DNA from: Clostridium sp. LS
GTDB lineage: Bacteria; Bacillota; Clostridia; Clostridiales; Clostridiaceae
Direction of reading: 5' to 3'
Length of the DNA stretch: 64,000 bases
Assembly: GCF_002760435.1 (NCBI RefSeq)
Contig: NZ_AUUU01000121.1
Location: 62,001-126,000, forward strand
Each line of letters starts with the position of its first letter. Position 1 is the stretch's first letter. A program made the translations under genes and the position numbers. The notes under the pieces are model-generated. The model saw only the letters and a list, made by a program, of their open reading frames with translations. It had not been told where the DNA came from and ran no database searches. Positions 1-9,225 of this stretch are shown here, piece by piece.

Positions 1-417
1 AAACTTGCAAGTGATAAATATAATGGAGAGTTAATTATAAGAGTTACTGGAGATTGCCCTTTGATAAATCCAATTATAGTTGATCATGTGGTTACAAAAT
101 TTTTAATGTATGATTATGATTATGTAAGATTAGATGTACCCGATACTTTTCAAAGAGGATTTGATGTTGAAGTATTTTCAAAGGAAGCTTTAAATAAAGT
201 ATATAATAAAGTTTGTTCTAAAGAAAACATCCATAATAGTGAATACCAACCATATAGAGAGCATGTTACTTATTATATTTATAATCATCAGGATGAGTTT
301 AAGGTTGGATATGTTAAGGGAGAAAAAAAGTATTTTGATAATAGAAATATAAATCTTAGTGTAGATACAAAAGAAGATCTTAATAGAGTTGAGGGGATTT
401 TGAATAGAGTTAATTAA
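1..417 (+). CDS. SpsF/PseF-like nonulosonate cytidylyltransferase (3' part)
   Basis: The reading frame is open from base 1, so the gene begins upstream and only about 138 C-terminal codons are visible. The first residues include RVTGDCPLINP, the signature of the SpsF/CMP-Kdo-synthetase-like cytidylyltransferases (R-x-T-x-D-C-P-L-I). The end carries LSVDTKEDLNRV, matching the VDTxEDL close of that family. Such enzymes load a nonulosonic acid or related sugar onto CMP. Given pseG and pseI later in the window, a PseF-like role in CMP-pseudaminic acid formation is plausible but inferred. A 72-base gap with a strong RBS separates it from the next gene. Confidence 0.75.
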   Translation, partial: KLASDKYNGELIIRVTGDCPLINPIIVDHVVTKFLMYDYDYVRLDVPDTFQRGFDVEVFSKEALNKVYNKVCSKENIHNSEYQPYREHVTYYIYNHQDEFKVGYVKGEKKYFDNRNINLSVDTKEDLNRVEGILNRVN

Positions 418-489
418 AAATTGCAGTTTATATTTTATAAAGAAACATAGTAATATGGATTATAAATTTAAAAGGCGAGGGGAGAATTG

Positions 490-1548
490 ATGAATAACAA
501 AGATTTAAGTAATTTGTTAGTCTATAAAAATAATACAATAATTGAGGCAATGAGGTTAATTAATGTTAATAGTAAAGGAATGTTATTTGTAGTAGATGCG
601 AATAAAAAATTGATTGGAACTATTACAGACGGAGATATACGAAGAGCAATTTTATCAGGGCATCAATTAAGTGAGAGTATAGAAGAAATTTATAACACAA
701 ATTGCATATTTAGCAGCTCTGATATTAGTTTGGATGAATTAAAGAAACAATTCATAGATAATAAGATAAAATTATTACCAGTAGTTGATAAAAACAAAAC
801 CGTAATAAATTATTTTGAAATAGATGATTTAATTGATTATAATAGGCTTGAAAAAGAAAATTCGGTTTTGATTATGGCTGGTGGATTAGGAACAAGACTT
901 AGACCATTCACAGATAATATTCCGAAACCAATGCTAAAAGTAGGTGATAAGCCTATACTTCAAACTATAATTGAACAATTTAGAAATTATGGGTTTAAAA
1001 ATATTTTGATCTCTGTGAATTATAAATCGGATATTATAGAAAATTACTTTAGAGATGGTAGTGATTTTGGAGTAAATATTAAGTACATAAAAGAATCAAA
1101 ACGTTTGGGTACAGCAGGTGCAATTGGTATTGCAAGTAATTATTTAACAAAGCCTTTTTTTGTTATAAATGGAGATATACTTGCAAATGTGAATTTTTAC
1201 AATTTACTACAATATCATGTTGAAAATAATTATAAAATGACAATAGGTTCAAGGTTGTATGAAACGCAAATTCCATACGGGGTATTAAATGTAGATGAAG
1301 CATGTGTCACATCACTGGAAGAAAAGCCGATTATTAATCATTTGGTAAACGGAGGAATATATGTTTTGGAACCAGAAGTTATAAAAAATATTCCCAAGGA
1401 AAAATATTTTGATATAACAGAATTAATTGATATGCTTATAAATAAAAAGGAACGAGTGGGAAGTTTTCCAATTACAGATTATTGGATGGATATTGGAAAG
1501 GTAGAAGATTATTATAGAGCTAACGAAGAAATAGAAAAATATTTTTAA
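490..1548 (+). CDS. ptmE: CBS-domain sugar-1-phosphate nucleotidyltransferase (PtmE-like)
   Basis: About 352 residues. Residues 1-115 hold a tandem CBS pair (TITDGDIRRAI, LLPVVDKN). From about residue 125 there is a nucleotidyltransferase with the GGLGTRLRPFT pyrophosphorylase motif, the following PKPM lysine and a late DYWMDIGK motif. This CBS plus NTP-transferase layout matches Campylobacter PtmE, which makes GDP-glucosamine at the start of the GDP-linked legionaminic acid route. The exact sugar and nucleotide used here are inferred. ATG 490 is preferred over TTG 487 because the GGCGAGGGGAG ribosome site ends a few bases before it. It is followed by the amidotransferase and the legionaminate genes. 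Confidence 0.8.
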   Translation: MNNKDLSNLLVYKNNTIIEAMRLINVNSKGMLFVVDANKKLIGTITDGDIRRAILSGHQLSESIEEIYNTNCIFSSSDISLDELKKQFIDNKIKLLPVVDKNKTVINYFEIDDLIDYNRLEKENSVLIMAGGLGTRLRPFTDNIPKPMLKVGDKPILQTIIEQFRNYGFKNILISVNYKSDIIENYFRDGSDFGVNIKYIKESKRLGTAGAIGIASNYLTKPFFVINGDILANVNFYNLLQYHVENNYKMTIGSRLYETQIPYGVLNVDEACVTSLEEKPIINHLVNGGIYVLEPEVIKNIPKEKYFDITELIDMLINKKERVGSFPITDYWMDIGKVEDYYRANEEIEKYF

Positions 1549-1637
1549 AAATTGAATTTAAAGTGAAGACGTAAATAAAAGTATTTTTGCATTATTGATT
1601 AAAAAATATTTAAATAAACTTATTGACGGAGGATTTT

Positions 1638-2942
1638 ATGTATAAAAGAAATGTAGAAATTAATTATTCAAAATATGAAGGTGATCAAAATTTGGAAGCA
1701 AAATATGGACTTCCTAATGAAGTTGAATTTTGTACTGAATGTGTAATTTCGAATCAACGTCCAAATTCATGTGTAGAATTTAAGCATAACAAAGAATCTA
1801 AAAAGGAAACTATAAAAATAGATGAAAATGGCTTATGTGATGCTTGTAAAGCTAACAAAGAAAAACAAAAAGTTGACTGGGAGCTTAGAGAAAAAGAATT
1901 AATAGAACTGTGTAATAAATATAGAAAAAATGACGGCTCATACGACTGCTTAATTCCTGGATCAGGAGGAAAAGACAGCTTTTATCAAGCTCATATATTG
2001 AAATATAAATATGGAATGCACCCATTAACAATCACTTGGGCTCCGCATATGTATACAGAATGGGGATGGAATAATTTTCAATCTTGGATACATGCAGGGT
2101 TTGATAACATATTACATACACCAGATGGTAAAATACATAGGTTATTGACAAGATTAGCTGTAGAAAATTTGTTCCATCCTTTTCAACCATTCATAATAGG
2201 CCAAAAAGCATTAGCTCCTAAAATAGCGGCATTATATGATATTCCATTAATTTTTTATGGTGAAAATGAGGCTGAATATGGAAATCCCATTGCTGACAAT
2301 TCTTCAGCAAAGAGAGATTGGTCATATTTTACAGCAAGTGATAAAAGCAAGATACAGTTATCAGGAGTATCTATAGAAAGTCTAGAGAAGGACTTTGGAC
2401 TAAACGATGTAGATTTAAAGATGTATATGCCAGCTAATCCTGAACTTCTTGAAAAGAAGAACATTGAAGTTCATTATTTAGGGTATTATTTAAGATGGCA
2501 TCCTCAAGAAGCATATTACTATGCAGTAGAACATGGAAATTTTAAGCCATCACCTGAAAGGACAGCAGGAACTTATAGTAAATATAATAGTATTGATGAT
2601 AAAATTGATGATTTTCATTACTATACTACTTATATTAAATTTGGAATTGGTAGAGCAACATATGATGCTGCTCAAGAAATAAGAAATGGGGAAATAACAA
2701 GAGAAGAAGGAATAGCTCTTGTTAAAAAGTATGATGGTGAATATCCAGAAAGATTTGAAAAAGATGTATTTGAATATTTAAGTATAAATGAAGATCAGTT
2801 TCCAATAGCATCTAAGATGTTTGAACAGCCTAAAATGGATAGAGATTATTTCATGCATTTAGCTGAGAGATTTAGATCACAACACTTGTGGAAATGGGAA
2901 AATGGTATTTGGAAGCTTAGACACACTATTTTTGAAGAATAA
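1638..2942 (+). CDS. N-acetyl sugar amidotransferase (PseA/WbpG-like), copy 1
   Basis: 434 residues. An N-terminal zinc-type Cys set (C32, C35, C67, C70) is followed by the ATP-pyrophosphatase motif SGGKDS at residues 109-114. This fits the PseA/WbpG family, which activates an acetamido group and replaces the oxygen with ammonia to give an acetamidino sugar. Ammonia is expected from the HisH-like glutaminase through the HisF-like barrel encoded by the next two genes, as described for WbpG-HisH2-HisF2 in Pseudomonas O-antigen synthesis. ATG 1638 is chosen because GGAGG lies 5 bases upstream; the earlier in-frame TTG lies before that RBS. Distinct from copy 2 at 16607 and only distantly similar. 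Confidence 0.88.
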   Translation: MYKRNVEINYSKYEGDQNLEAKYGLPNEVEFCTECVISNQRPNSCVEFKHNKESKKETIKIDENGLCDACKANKEKQKVDWELREKELIELCNKYRKNDGSYDCLIPGSGGKDSFYQAHILKYKYGMHPLTITWAPHMYTEWGWNNFQSWIHAGFDNILHTPDGKIHRLLTRLAVENLFHPFQPFIIGQKALAPKIAALYDIPLIFYGENEAEYGNPIADNSSAKRDWSYFTASDKSKIQLSGVSIESLEKDFGLNDVDLKMYMPANPELLEKKNIEVHYLGYYLRWHPQEAYYYAVEHGNFKPSPERTAGTYSKYNSIDDKIDDFHYYTTYIKFGIGRATYDAAQEIRNGEITREEGIALVKKYDGEYPERFEKDVFEYLSINEDQFPIASKMFEQPKMDRDYFMHLAERFRSQHLWKWENGIWKLRHTIFEE

Positions 2943-2955
2943 TTAAGGTGGTATT

Positions 2956-3717
2956 ATGAAGAACATTAGAGTAATAGCAAGGCTTGATGTAAAAAATGAT
3001 TATTTGGTAAAAGGCATTAATTTAGAAGGACTGAGAAAAATTGGAGATCCTAATGAATTCGCTAAAATATATTATGAGCAGGGTGCTGATGAAATTATTT
3101 ATATGGATATAGTAGCAAGCCTATATAATAGAAATAATCTTACAGATATAATAAGAAAGACTACTGAGGATATATTCATACCAATAACAGTTGGTGGAGG
3201 TATACGTTCTATTGAAGATGTTCAAAAGATTTTAAAAAGTGGCGCAGATAAAGTGGCTATTAATACCGCAGCAATTAAAAGACCAGAACTTATTAGTGAG
3301 ATTTCAAATAAATTTGGATCTCAATGTATGGTTCTGTCAATAGAGGCTAAAAAAATATCTGATGGTAAATGGGAAGCTTATTACGATAACGGTAGAGAGA
3401 AGACTGGAATTGATGTAATAGAGTGGGCTAAGAAGGGATATGAGCTTGGTGCAGGGGAAATTCTTCTAACATCTGTAGATATGGAAGGAACGAAGAAAGG
3501 GTTTGATTATGAGTTAATTAAAACTGTTGTAGAAGTTGTACCAATTCCAGTTATAGCAAGTGGTGGAATGGGAAAGTCTGACGATATGAAAAAAGCTATC
3601 ACTGATTCAATGGCAGATGCTGTTGCAATAGCAAGTGTTTTACATTATAAAAAGACGGATATACAAACTTTAAAAGAAGATGCTATTAAAGCTGGAATTA
3701 ATGTAAGGAGAAAATAG
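2956..3717 (+). CDS. HisF-like (beta/alpha)8 subunit of sugar amidation, copy 1
   Basis: 253 residues, the usual HisF length, with the barrel phosphate-binding loops PITVGGGIRS and VIASGGMG and the TSVDMEGTKKG loop. Counting from the start gives D11 (ARLDVKN) but E130 (LSIEAKK), where true imidazole-glycerol-phosphate cyclases have Asp at both 11 and 130. With no other histidine genes nearby and an amidotransferase immediately upstream, it probably serves as an ammonia conduit for the sugar amidotransferase rather than in histidine synthesis. Two bases separate it from the HisH-like gene, so translation is likely coupled. Confidence 0.85.
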   Translation: MKNIRVIARLDVKNDYLVKGINLEGLRKIGDPNEFAKIYYEQGADEIIYMDIVASLYNRNNLTDIIRKTTEDIFIPITVGGGIRSIEDVQKILKSGADKVAINTAAIKRPELISEISNKFGSQCMVLSIEAKKISDGKWEAYYDNGREKTGIDVIEWAKKGYELGAGEILLTSVDMEGTKKGFDYELIKTVVEVVPIPVIASGGMGKSDDMKKAITDSMADAVAIASVLHYKKTDIQTLKEDAIKAGINVRRK

Positions 3718-3719
3718 CC

Positions 3720-4370
3720 ATGAGTAAAAAAGTCTCGATTATTGATTATGGAGTAGGAAATATATTAAGTGTAAAACGTGCCTTTGAATTTTGTGGAGCA
3801 CAAGTAGAAGTAATAAATACAAAAGAACAAATAACTAATGCAGAAGTGTTGGTCTTACCTGGCGTAGGAGCATTTAAAAATGCTATGTATGAGCTTATAG
3901 AGAGAGATTTAAAAGATTCTATAATTGAATTCTCGGATACTAACAAACCTATGTTAGGAATATGCTTAGGAATGCAGTTACTCTTGGAAAAAAGTGAAGA
4001 ATTTGGTGAGACAAATGGGCTTGGGATTATCCAAGGTGAAGTTGTAAGAATAGAAGATACAACTATAAGTGGAAATTATCAAAAGATTCCTCATGTAGGC
4101 TGGAATTCATTGAAGTTCCCAAAGCATGGGGATAAGAGTTTGTGGGATAAAACCATACTTAATGGATTAGCAGAGGGTGAAGATGTTTATTTTGTTCATT
4201 CATTTACTGCTAAACCAACAAATAATGAAAATAGGTTGGCGGATTCCTACTATGGGGGAAGAACTGTTTCAGCTGCTATAAAAAAAGGAAATGTTTATGG
4301 ATGTCAATTTCATCCAGAAAAGAGCGGTGAGGTAGGATTAAAAATTATAAAAAATTTTTTAGAAATATAG
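3720..4370 (+). CDS. HisH-like glutamine amidotransferase, copy 1
   Basis: 216 residues of class I glutaminase fold. The catalytic triad is complete: C82 in GICLGMQ, H198 and E200 in CQFHPEKSG. It should hydrolyse glutamine and pass ammonia to the HisF-like partner upstream, feeding the amidotransferase at 1638. AAGGAG lies 9-10 bases before ATG 3720. As with HisF copy 1, the context points to acetamidino-sugar formation and not to histidine biosynthesis. Confidence 0.87.
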   Translation: MSKKVSIIDYGVGNILSVKRAFEFCGAQVEVINTKEQITNAEVLVLPGVGAFKNAMYELIERDLKDSIIEFSDTNKPMLGICLGMQLLLEKSEEFGETNGLGIIQGEVVRIEDTTISGNYQKIPHVGWNSLKFPKHGDKSLWDKTILNGLAEGEDVYFVHSFTAKPTNNENRLADSYYGGRTVSAAIKKGNVYGCQFHPEKSGEVGLKIIKNFLEI

Positions 4371-4380
4371 GTGATATGGT

Positions 4381-5076
4381 ATGAATATTATAGCTATAAT
4401 ACCAGCAAGAGGTGGATCAAAGGGAATACCTAGAAAGAATATAAAAGAAATTAATGGAAAGCCATTAATTTCATATACAATAGCTGAGGCGAAAAAAAGT
4501 CATTATATCAATAGAATTATTGTTTCTACAGAAGATGAAGAAATAGCTCAGATAAGTCAAAAATATGGTGGAGAAGTTCCTTTTCTTAGACCTAGAGAAT
4601 TAGCAGAAGATAATACACCAGGAATAGATCCAATAATTCACTGTATAAATTGGCTTAAAGAAAATGAAAATTATGATCCTGAATATGTATGTTTACTTCA
4701 ATGCACTTCACCATTTAGGAAATTTAATCAAATAAATGAAGCAATTGAAAGACTAATAAGTGAAAATGCGGATTCTATAGTAAGTGTCTGTGAAAGTGAA
4801 ATTAGTCCTTATTGGATGAAAAAAATTAATGATGGAAAGATGCAAGATTTTATGGATGACATTCCGTTTTATGCAAGGCGACAAGATGTGCCTAAAGTAT
4901 ATAGACTTAATGGAGCTATATATATAGCTAAAACGAGTGTTTTGTTAGCAAAACAAAATTGGTATACTGAAAGTACTCTTGCCTACGTTATGGATAGGAA
5001 TTCATCAATTGATATAGATGATATGACAGATTTTAAATTTGCAGAATATCTAATGAAGGAGAACAAAAATGATTGA
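4381..5076 (+). CDS. legF: CMP-nonulosonate (CMP-legionaminate/sialate-type) synthetase
   Basis: 231 residues. Residues 6-25 carry the CMP-sialate synthetase signature with RGGSKGIPRKNI, followed by LLQCTSPFR and, near the end, DIDDMTDF. The enzyme couples CTP to a free nonulosonic acid to make the activated donor. Given the LegI and LegG homologues directly downstream, legionaminic acid is the likely substrate, but sequence alone does not separate it from N-acetylneuraminate. Its stop overlaps the next start by 8 bases, indicating translational coupling with the synthase. Confidence 0.88.
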   Translation: MNIIAIIPARGGSKGIPRKNIKEINGKPLISYTIAEAKKSHYINRIIVSTEDEEIAQISQKYGGEVPFLRPRELAEDNTPGIDPIIHCINWLKENENYDPEYVCLLQCTSPFRKFNQINEAIERLISENADSIVSVCESEISPYWMKKINDGKMQDFMDDIPFYARRQDVPKVYRLNGAIYIAKTSVLLAKQNWYTESTLAYVMDRNSSIDIDDMTDFKFAEYLMKENKND

Positions 5077-6103
5077 TGATAATGGATTTATTAAGGAATA
5101 TTCATGCTTTATAATAGCAGAAGCAGGGGTTAATCATAATGGAAATATAAATGTGGCAAAAAAATTAGTTGATGCTGCCTATGAAGCGGGTGTAGATGCA
5201 ATAAAATTTCAAACATTCAAAACTGAAAATTTGGTAACTAAGAATGCTCATAAAGCTGAATATCAAAAGAGAACAACAGGAAATGGAAATCAATATGAAA
5301 TGCTTAAAAAATTAGAATTATCTTATGATGACCATATTGAAATAAAAAATTATTGTAGTGAAAAAGGTATACTATTTATATCCACACCATTCGATTTTGA
5401 AAGTGTTGATTTATTAAAAAAATTAGATATTCCTTTATATAAAATTAGTTCTGGTGATTTAACTAATATTCCGTTACTAAAATATGTTGGAAAATTAAAT
5501 AAGAGTATGATTATATCAACAGGAATGTCAGATTTAGGAGAAGTAGAAGATGCTATAGAGTCAATAAAGGAAACAGGAAATAATAAGATAAGTTTATTGC
5601 ATTGTACTTCAAATTATCCAACAGATTATGAAGATGTTAATTTAAATGCTATGATTACATTGAAAAATGCATTTAAGCTTCCTGTAGGATATTCAGATCA
5701 TACTATTGGGATAGAAGTTTCTGTTGCTGCGGCAGTAATGGGCGCAAAAATTATAGAGAAGCATTTTACTTTGGATAAATCAATGGAAGGGCCAGATCAT
5801 AAAGCATCATTAAATCCCGAAGAATTAAAACAAATGGTTAGAAGCATTAGACATGTTGAAAAAGCTTTAGGAGATGGGATTAAGAAGTGTGAAAGTAGTG
5901 AACAAAATACTAAAAATGTTGCTAGAAAAAGTATAGTTGCTATTACTAATATAAAAAAAGGTGAAACTATTTCATATAATAATATAGGTTTTAAAAGACC
6001 TGGTAATGGAATAAGTCCTAAACTAGTTGGAAATATAATTGGAAAGATAGCTATAGAAGATATTGCTGCTGATAGTCTCATATCTTTCAGTGATATTAGG
6101 TAG
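5069..6103 (+). CDS. legI: Legionaminic acid/NeuB-family synthase
   Basis: 344 residues. The N-terminal TIM-barrel NeuB domain shows AEAGVNHNG, DAIKFQTFK, FISTPFD and YSDHTIGIEV; residues from about 285 form a SAF (antifreeze-like) domain (ARKSIVAI, KRPGNGISP). NeuB-type enzymes condense phosphoenolpyruvate with a six-carbon sugar to a nonulosonic acid. The AEAGVNHNG form is that of the NeuB/LegI branch and differs from the PseI paralogue at 28088 (AEMSANHLQDYD). Legionaminate versus sialate remains inference from the PtmE-like and amidotransferase neighbours. Confidence 0.88.
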   Translation: MIDDNGFIKEYSCFIIAEAGVNHNGNINVAKKLVDAAYEAGVDAIKFQTFKTENLVTKNAHKAEYQKRTTGNGNQYEMLKKLELSYDDHIEIKNYCSEKGILFISTPFDFESVDLLKKLDIPLYKISSGDLTNIPLLKYVGKLNKSMIISTGMSDLGEVEDAIESIKETGNNKISLLHCTSNYPTDYEDVNLNAMITLKNAFKLPVGYSDHTIGIEVSVAAAVMGAKIIEKHFTLDKSMEGPDHKASLNPEELKQMVRSIRHVEKALGDGIKKCESSEQNTKNVARKSIVAITNIKKGETISYNNIGFKRPGNGISPKLVGNIIGKIAIEDIAADSLISFSDIR

Positions 6104-6112
6104 GTGTAATGT

Positions 6113-7264
6113 ATGAAAAAAATTTTAGTTGTCACAGGAACAAGAGCTGAGTATGGTCTGCTATATTGGACAATGAAGGAAATACAAAGTGATAATGATT
6201 TAAAGCTTCAACTTGTAGTCACTGGGAATCATTTGATTAAAGAATATGGTTATACTATAGATGAAATAAGAAAAGATGGTTTTAATATTGATGAAGAAAT
6301 AGATATGATAATAAACTCAGAAAAAAAGAGTTCAATTGTAAAATCCATGGGTATTGAAATGATTGAAATGGCTCAATGTTTTGAAAGGTTACAGCCAGAT
6401 ATTTTACTAATATTAGGTGATAGATATGAAACTTTTGTTGCCGCAACATGTGCTATGATGATGAATATACCAATAGCACATATGAATGGTGGAGAATTAA
6501 CAGAAGGTGCGGTTGATGAACAAATAAGGCATGCAATAACTAAAATGTCCCATTTGCATTTTCCAGGTGCTGAAGATTATAAAACACGAATAATTAAAAT
6601 GGGTGAAGAGCCTTGGCGAGTTCACAATGTTGGGCAATCAGGAATTGAAAATATAAAAAGACTAGAACTTTTAGAAAAGAAAGAGCTAGAAGAACAATTA
6701 AATATCAGTTTTGATAAAAATATTTTCTTAATAACATATCATCCTGTAACATTACATTTAGAAAATATTGAACAGCAAATAGATAATTTATTAAATGCAA
6801 TACATAAGTTTGATGCAAAATATATCTTTACATATCCCAATGCAGATTTTGGAAGTAAAATTATTGTAGATAAACTTAATAAATTTGTTAAAGATAATAA
6901 AGATTCATATATATATTATTCTTTAGGTCAAAAAAGATATTTAAGTTTACTAAAATATTCTACTCTTATGATCGGGAATTCATCTAGTGGTATTATTGAA
7001 GCACCTAGCTTCAAATTGCCTGTGATAAATATAGGAAATAGGCAAAAAGGAAGGCTTAGAAGTAATAACATAATTGATGTAGGGTATAATGAAGAAGAAA
7101 TAATTAACTCTATAAATAAAGTTTTATATGATGAGGAATTTAGAAAGAATTTAAATAATATTGAAAATGTTTATGGAAATGGGAATGTAAGCAAACAAAT
7201 AGTAAATGTATTAAAATCTCTTACTGTAAATGAGAAATTGATGAACAAGAAATTTACTTATTAG
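6113..7264 (+). CDS. legG: Hydrolysing UDP/GDP-sugar 2-epimerase (NeuC/LegG family)
   Basis: 383 residues of GT-B-like epimerase. It opens with VTGTRAEYGLLYWTM and holds LGDRYETF, AHMNGGELTEGAVDE and IGNSSSGIIEAPSF, all characteristic of the NeuC/LegG hydrolysing 2-epimerases. The enzyme removes the nucleotide and inverts C2 to give the mannose-configured sugar used by the synthase just upstream. In the Campylobacter legionaminate route the substrate is GDP-linked. It lies 9 bases after legI and 14 bases before the acyltransferase gene, so all four genes are probably one transcript. Confidence 0.88.
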   Translation: MKKILVVTGTRAEYGLLYWTMKEIQSDNDLKLQLVVTGNHLIKEYGYTIDEIRKDGFNIDEEIDMIINSEKKSSIVKSMGIEMIEMAQCFERLQPDILLILGDRYETFVAATCAMMMNIPIAHMNGGELTEGAVDEQIRHAITKMSHLHFPGAEDYKTRIIKMGEEPWRVHNVGQSGIENIKRLELLEKKELEEQLNISFDKNIFLITYHPVTLHLENIEQQIDNLLNAIHKFDAKYIFTYPNADFGSKIIVDKLNKFVKDNKDSYIYYSLGQKRYLSLLKYSTLMIGNSSSGIIEAPSFKLPVINIGNRQKGRLRSNNIIDVGYNEEEIINSINKVLYDEEFRKNLNNIENVYGNGNVSKQIVNVLKSLTVNEKLMNKKFTY

Positions 7265-7278
7265 GTGAGGCTAATTAT

Positions 7279-7908
7279 ATGAAAAAAATTGTTCTTATAG
7301 GTGCAGGTGGTCACTGTAAAGTTATTATAGATATTATAAAAAGCAATAATGAATATGAAATAATAGGGATTACTGACAGTAAAGCAAAAGGCAGTATATT
7401 TGGGATACCAATATTAGGAAAAGATGATATATTAAATAATATACATAATCAGGGGATTGATTATGCATTTATAGCTTTTGGAGCAATTAATAATATAGCT
7501 GTAAGAAATGATATATATTCAAATTTAAAAAGAATTGGATATAAGATTCCGGTATTAACGCACAAAATGTCGATAGTTTCCCCTTATTCACAGATTGAGG
7601 AAGGCACATGTGTTATGCCTGGAGCAATAATTAACCCTGGAGTAGAGATTGGGAAAAATTGCATAATAAATACTGGAAGTATTATAGAACACGATTGTAA
7701 AGTAGGGTATAATACACATATATCACCTAATGTCTCTATTGCAGGCGGAGTCAAAATAGGTTTTAACACACATATAGGTATTGGTGCTTCCATAATTCAA
7801 GGCATAAATATTGGTAATAATGCAACAGTTGGCGCTGGAGCTGTTGTTATAAGTGATATACAGGATTTTTCTTTAGCGTTAGGCGTACCTGCTAGAGTAA
7901 ACAGATAA
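7279..7908 (+). CDS. legH: NeuD/PglD/LegH-type sugar O/N-acyltransferase
   Basis: 209 residues. The N-terminal PglD-type nucleotide-sugar binding domain (VLIGAGGHCKVI, residues 4-15) is followed from about residue 95 by left-handed beta-helix hexapeptide repeats (INPGVEIGKNC, VSIAGGVKIG, IGNNATVGAGAVV) and ends GVPARV. It should transfer an acetyl group from acetyl-CoA to an amino sugar (LegH) or to a nonulosonic acid (NeuD). The pathway position supports LegH, but O-acetylation is a real alternative. Confidence 0.83.
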   Translation: MKKIVLIGAGGHCKVIIDIIKSNNEYEIIGITDSKAKGSIFGIPILGKDDILNNIHNQGIDYAFIAFGAINNIAVRNDIYSNLKRIGYKIPVLTHKMSIVSPYSQIEEGTCVMPGAIINPGVEIGKNCIINTGSIIEHDCKVGYNTHISPNVSIAGGVKIGFNTHIGIGASIIQGINIGNNATVGAGAVVISDIQDFSLALGVPARVNR

Positions 7909-7960
7909 TTGTAGGTAACTATATAGAAATTTAGAGTATTAGTTAGGAGTGGTAATCAAA

Positions 7961-9037
7961 ATGAAATATTCATTGCATAAAGATTTACTAAATTCAAATA
8001 AAATAACTCATTGTTTTGTAGAAAAATTTAGTGACTACGTGGCAGGTGAAAATAGATTTAATCCTTGGTCTGTAGAAATTCATCCTACAGCTAAGTGTAA
8101 TCATAGATGTATTCACTGCTCATATAAAGAGAGAAATGAACATAGAATGTCTTTGAGTAAAGAGATAATGGATAACTTAATAAAATCAATAATTAAAATG
8201 AAAGTCAAAGGTGTTTATTTTTCAGGTGGTGGAGAACCAACCATGTATCCCAATTTGGCGAGTTATATTGAAGAACTGTATAAAGAAAATGTCGAAGTTG
8301 CATTGTTAACTAATGGAACTATACTTGAGGAGACAGGAATTATTGATATTGCTAATATGTTAAATTACATTGCAATTTCAGTTCCCTCATGTAATCCAGA
8401 TGCTTTCAATAAAATAACTGGTTCTGATTTTTTGGAGAAAGTTTTATCAGCTCCACAAAAAATTAAAGCTAAACATAATGACAACAGTCCTATAGTTGGT
8501 GCAAGAATAGTTATTACAAACTTAATTTATAAAGAAGTTCCAAATATTCTCAAAGTGATGAAAGAAAGACAATTCGATTATGCTTTATTTAAGGTTGTTA
8601 GAGATTATGAAGATAGGGGCTTAGGTTTGGATAAAGAAGCAGAAAGCTATTTACGAAACTCAGTATCCCAATTAAAAAGTGAAAATAAGATTAACGAGGA
8701 CTTTACTAATTTAGAATATATATTTGATTTTAAAAAAGAAGTAAAATTTAAAGATATATGTCATAGTAATAACATGGGATTGATAGCTAATATTAATACG
8801 GATGGCAAGGTTTATCCTAATATTGTGGAAATAGATCATAAGGAATTTTGCATTGGAGATTTAAATAATAATTTATTAGAAGAAATTTGGAATAGTGAAG
8901 AGCATAAATTAGTTAAAGATATTTCCAATGAAAAATGGAAAAAAGGTGAGTGTAAAAACTGTAGAGCGATGGCATATAATCAAATAATAGATAAATTTAT
9001 TGAAAATGTTCCAAAGGAAAGAGATTTCTTTATTTAA
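7961..9037 (+). CDS. Radical SAM/SPASM enzyme, glycan-locus type 1
   Basis: About 358 residues. The radical SAM cluster motif CNHRCIHC (C-x3-C-x2-C) occurs near residue 46 after PWSVEIHPTAK, and YFSGGGEPTMYP is the GGE SAM-binding motif. C-terminal cysteines near DICHSN, EFCIGD and GECKNCRA look like an auxiliary-cluster SPASM/twitch domain. Substrate unknown; placement at the end of the legionaminate gene set suggests a sugar or sugar-lipid modification such as epimerisation or oxidation. ATG 7961 with AGGAG 11 bases upstream is chosen over GTG 7949, which overlaps that RBS. A terminator follows. Confidence 0.75.
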   Translation: MKYSLHKDLLNSNKITHCFVEKFSDYVAGENRFNPWSVEIHPTAKCNHRCIHCSYKERNEHRMSLSKEIMDNLIKSIIKMKVKGVYFSGGGEPTMYPNLASYIEELYKENVEVALLTNGTILEETGIIDIANMLNYIAISVPSCNPDAFNKITGSDFLEKVLSAPQKIKAKHNDNSPIVGARIVITNLIYKEVPNILKVMKERQFDYALFKVVRDYEDRGLGLDKEAESYLRNSVSQLKSENKINEDFTNLEYIFDFKKEVKFKDICHSNNMGLIANINTDGKVYPNIVEIDHKEFCIGDLNNNLLEEIWNSEEHKLVKDISNEKWKKGECKNCRAMAYNQIIDKFIENVPKERDFFI

Positions 9038-9074
9038 TAGTGAAATAAAACTTATAATATAATGCATTTATTTT

Positions 9075-9108
9075 AGTTTAGGAATGAAAACTGTTCCTAA
9101 ACTTTTTT
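9075..9108 (+). terminator. Rho-independent terminator ending the legionaminate operon
   Basis: Perfect 10-bp stem AGTTTAGGAA (9075-9084) and TTCCTAAACT (9094-9103) with a 9-base loop, followed immediately by five T. It lies 38 bases past the radical SAM gene stop. Confidence 0.85.
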
Positions 9109-9135
9109 CAATTTATTACGATAAATAAAGTATCG

Positions 9136-9166
9136 TTGTTTGTTTATAAAGTTATACTGATAGAAT
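9136..9166 (+). promoter_or_regulatory. Weak putative promoter for the legC-led operon
   Basis: After the terminator, overlapping TTGTTT boxes (9136-9141 and 9140-9145) precede TAGAAT (9161-9166) at 19 or 15 bases. Neither spacing is ideal. A promoter is expected here because the upstream operon is terminated, but the exact boxes are uncertain. Confidence 0.35.
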
Positions 9167-9225
9167 AATATAAAGGTAGTGATTTTATAGACATTCATAG
9201 TTTTTACATGATAGGAGTTGGACTT

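Noticed and set aside
2956..4370. hisF-hisH as histidine biosynthesis
   Set aside because: No other his genes are near, HisF lacks one catalytic Asp, and an amidotransferase of the PseA/WbpG type is adjacent.
5069..6103. Plain N-acetylneuraminate (sialic acid) synthase
   Set aside because: Cannot be excluded from sequence, but the PtmE-like enzyme, LegC and amidotransferase favour legionaminate.
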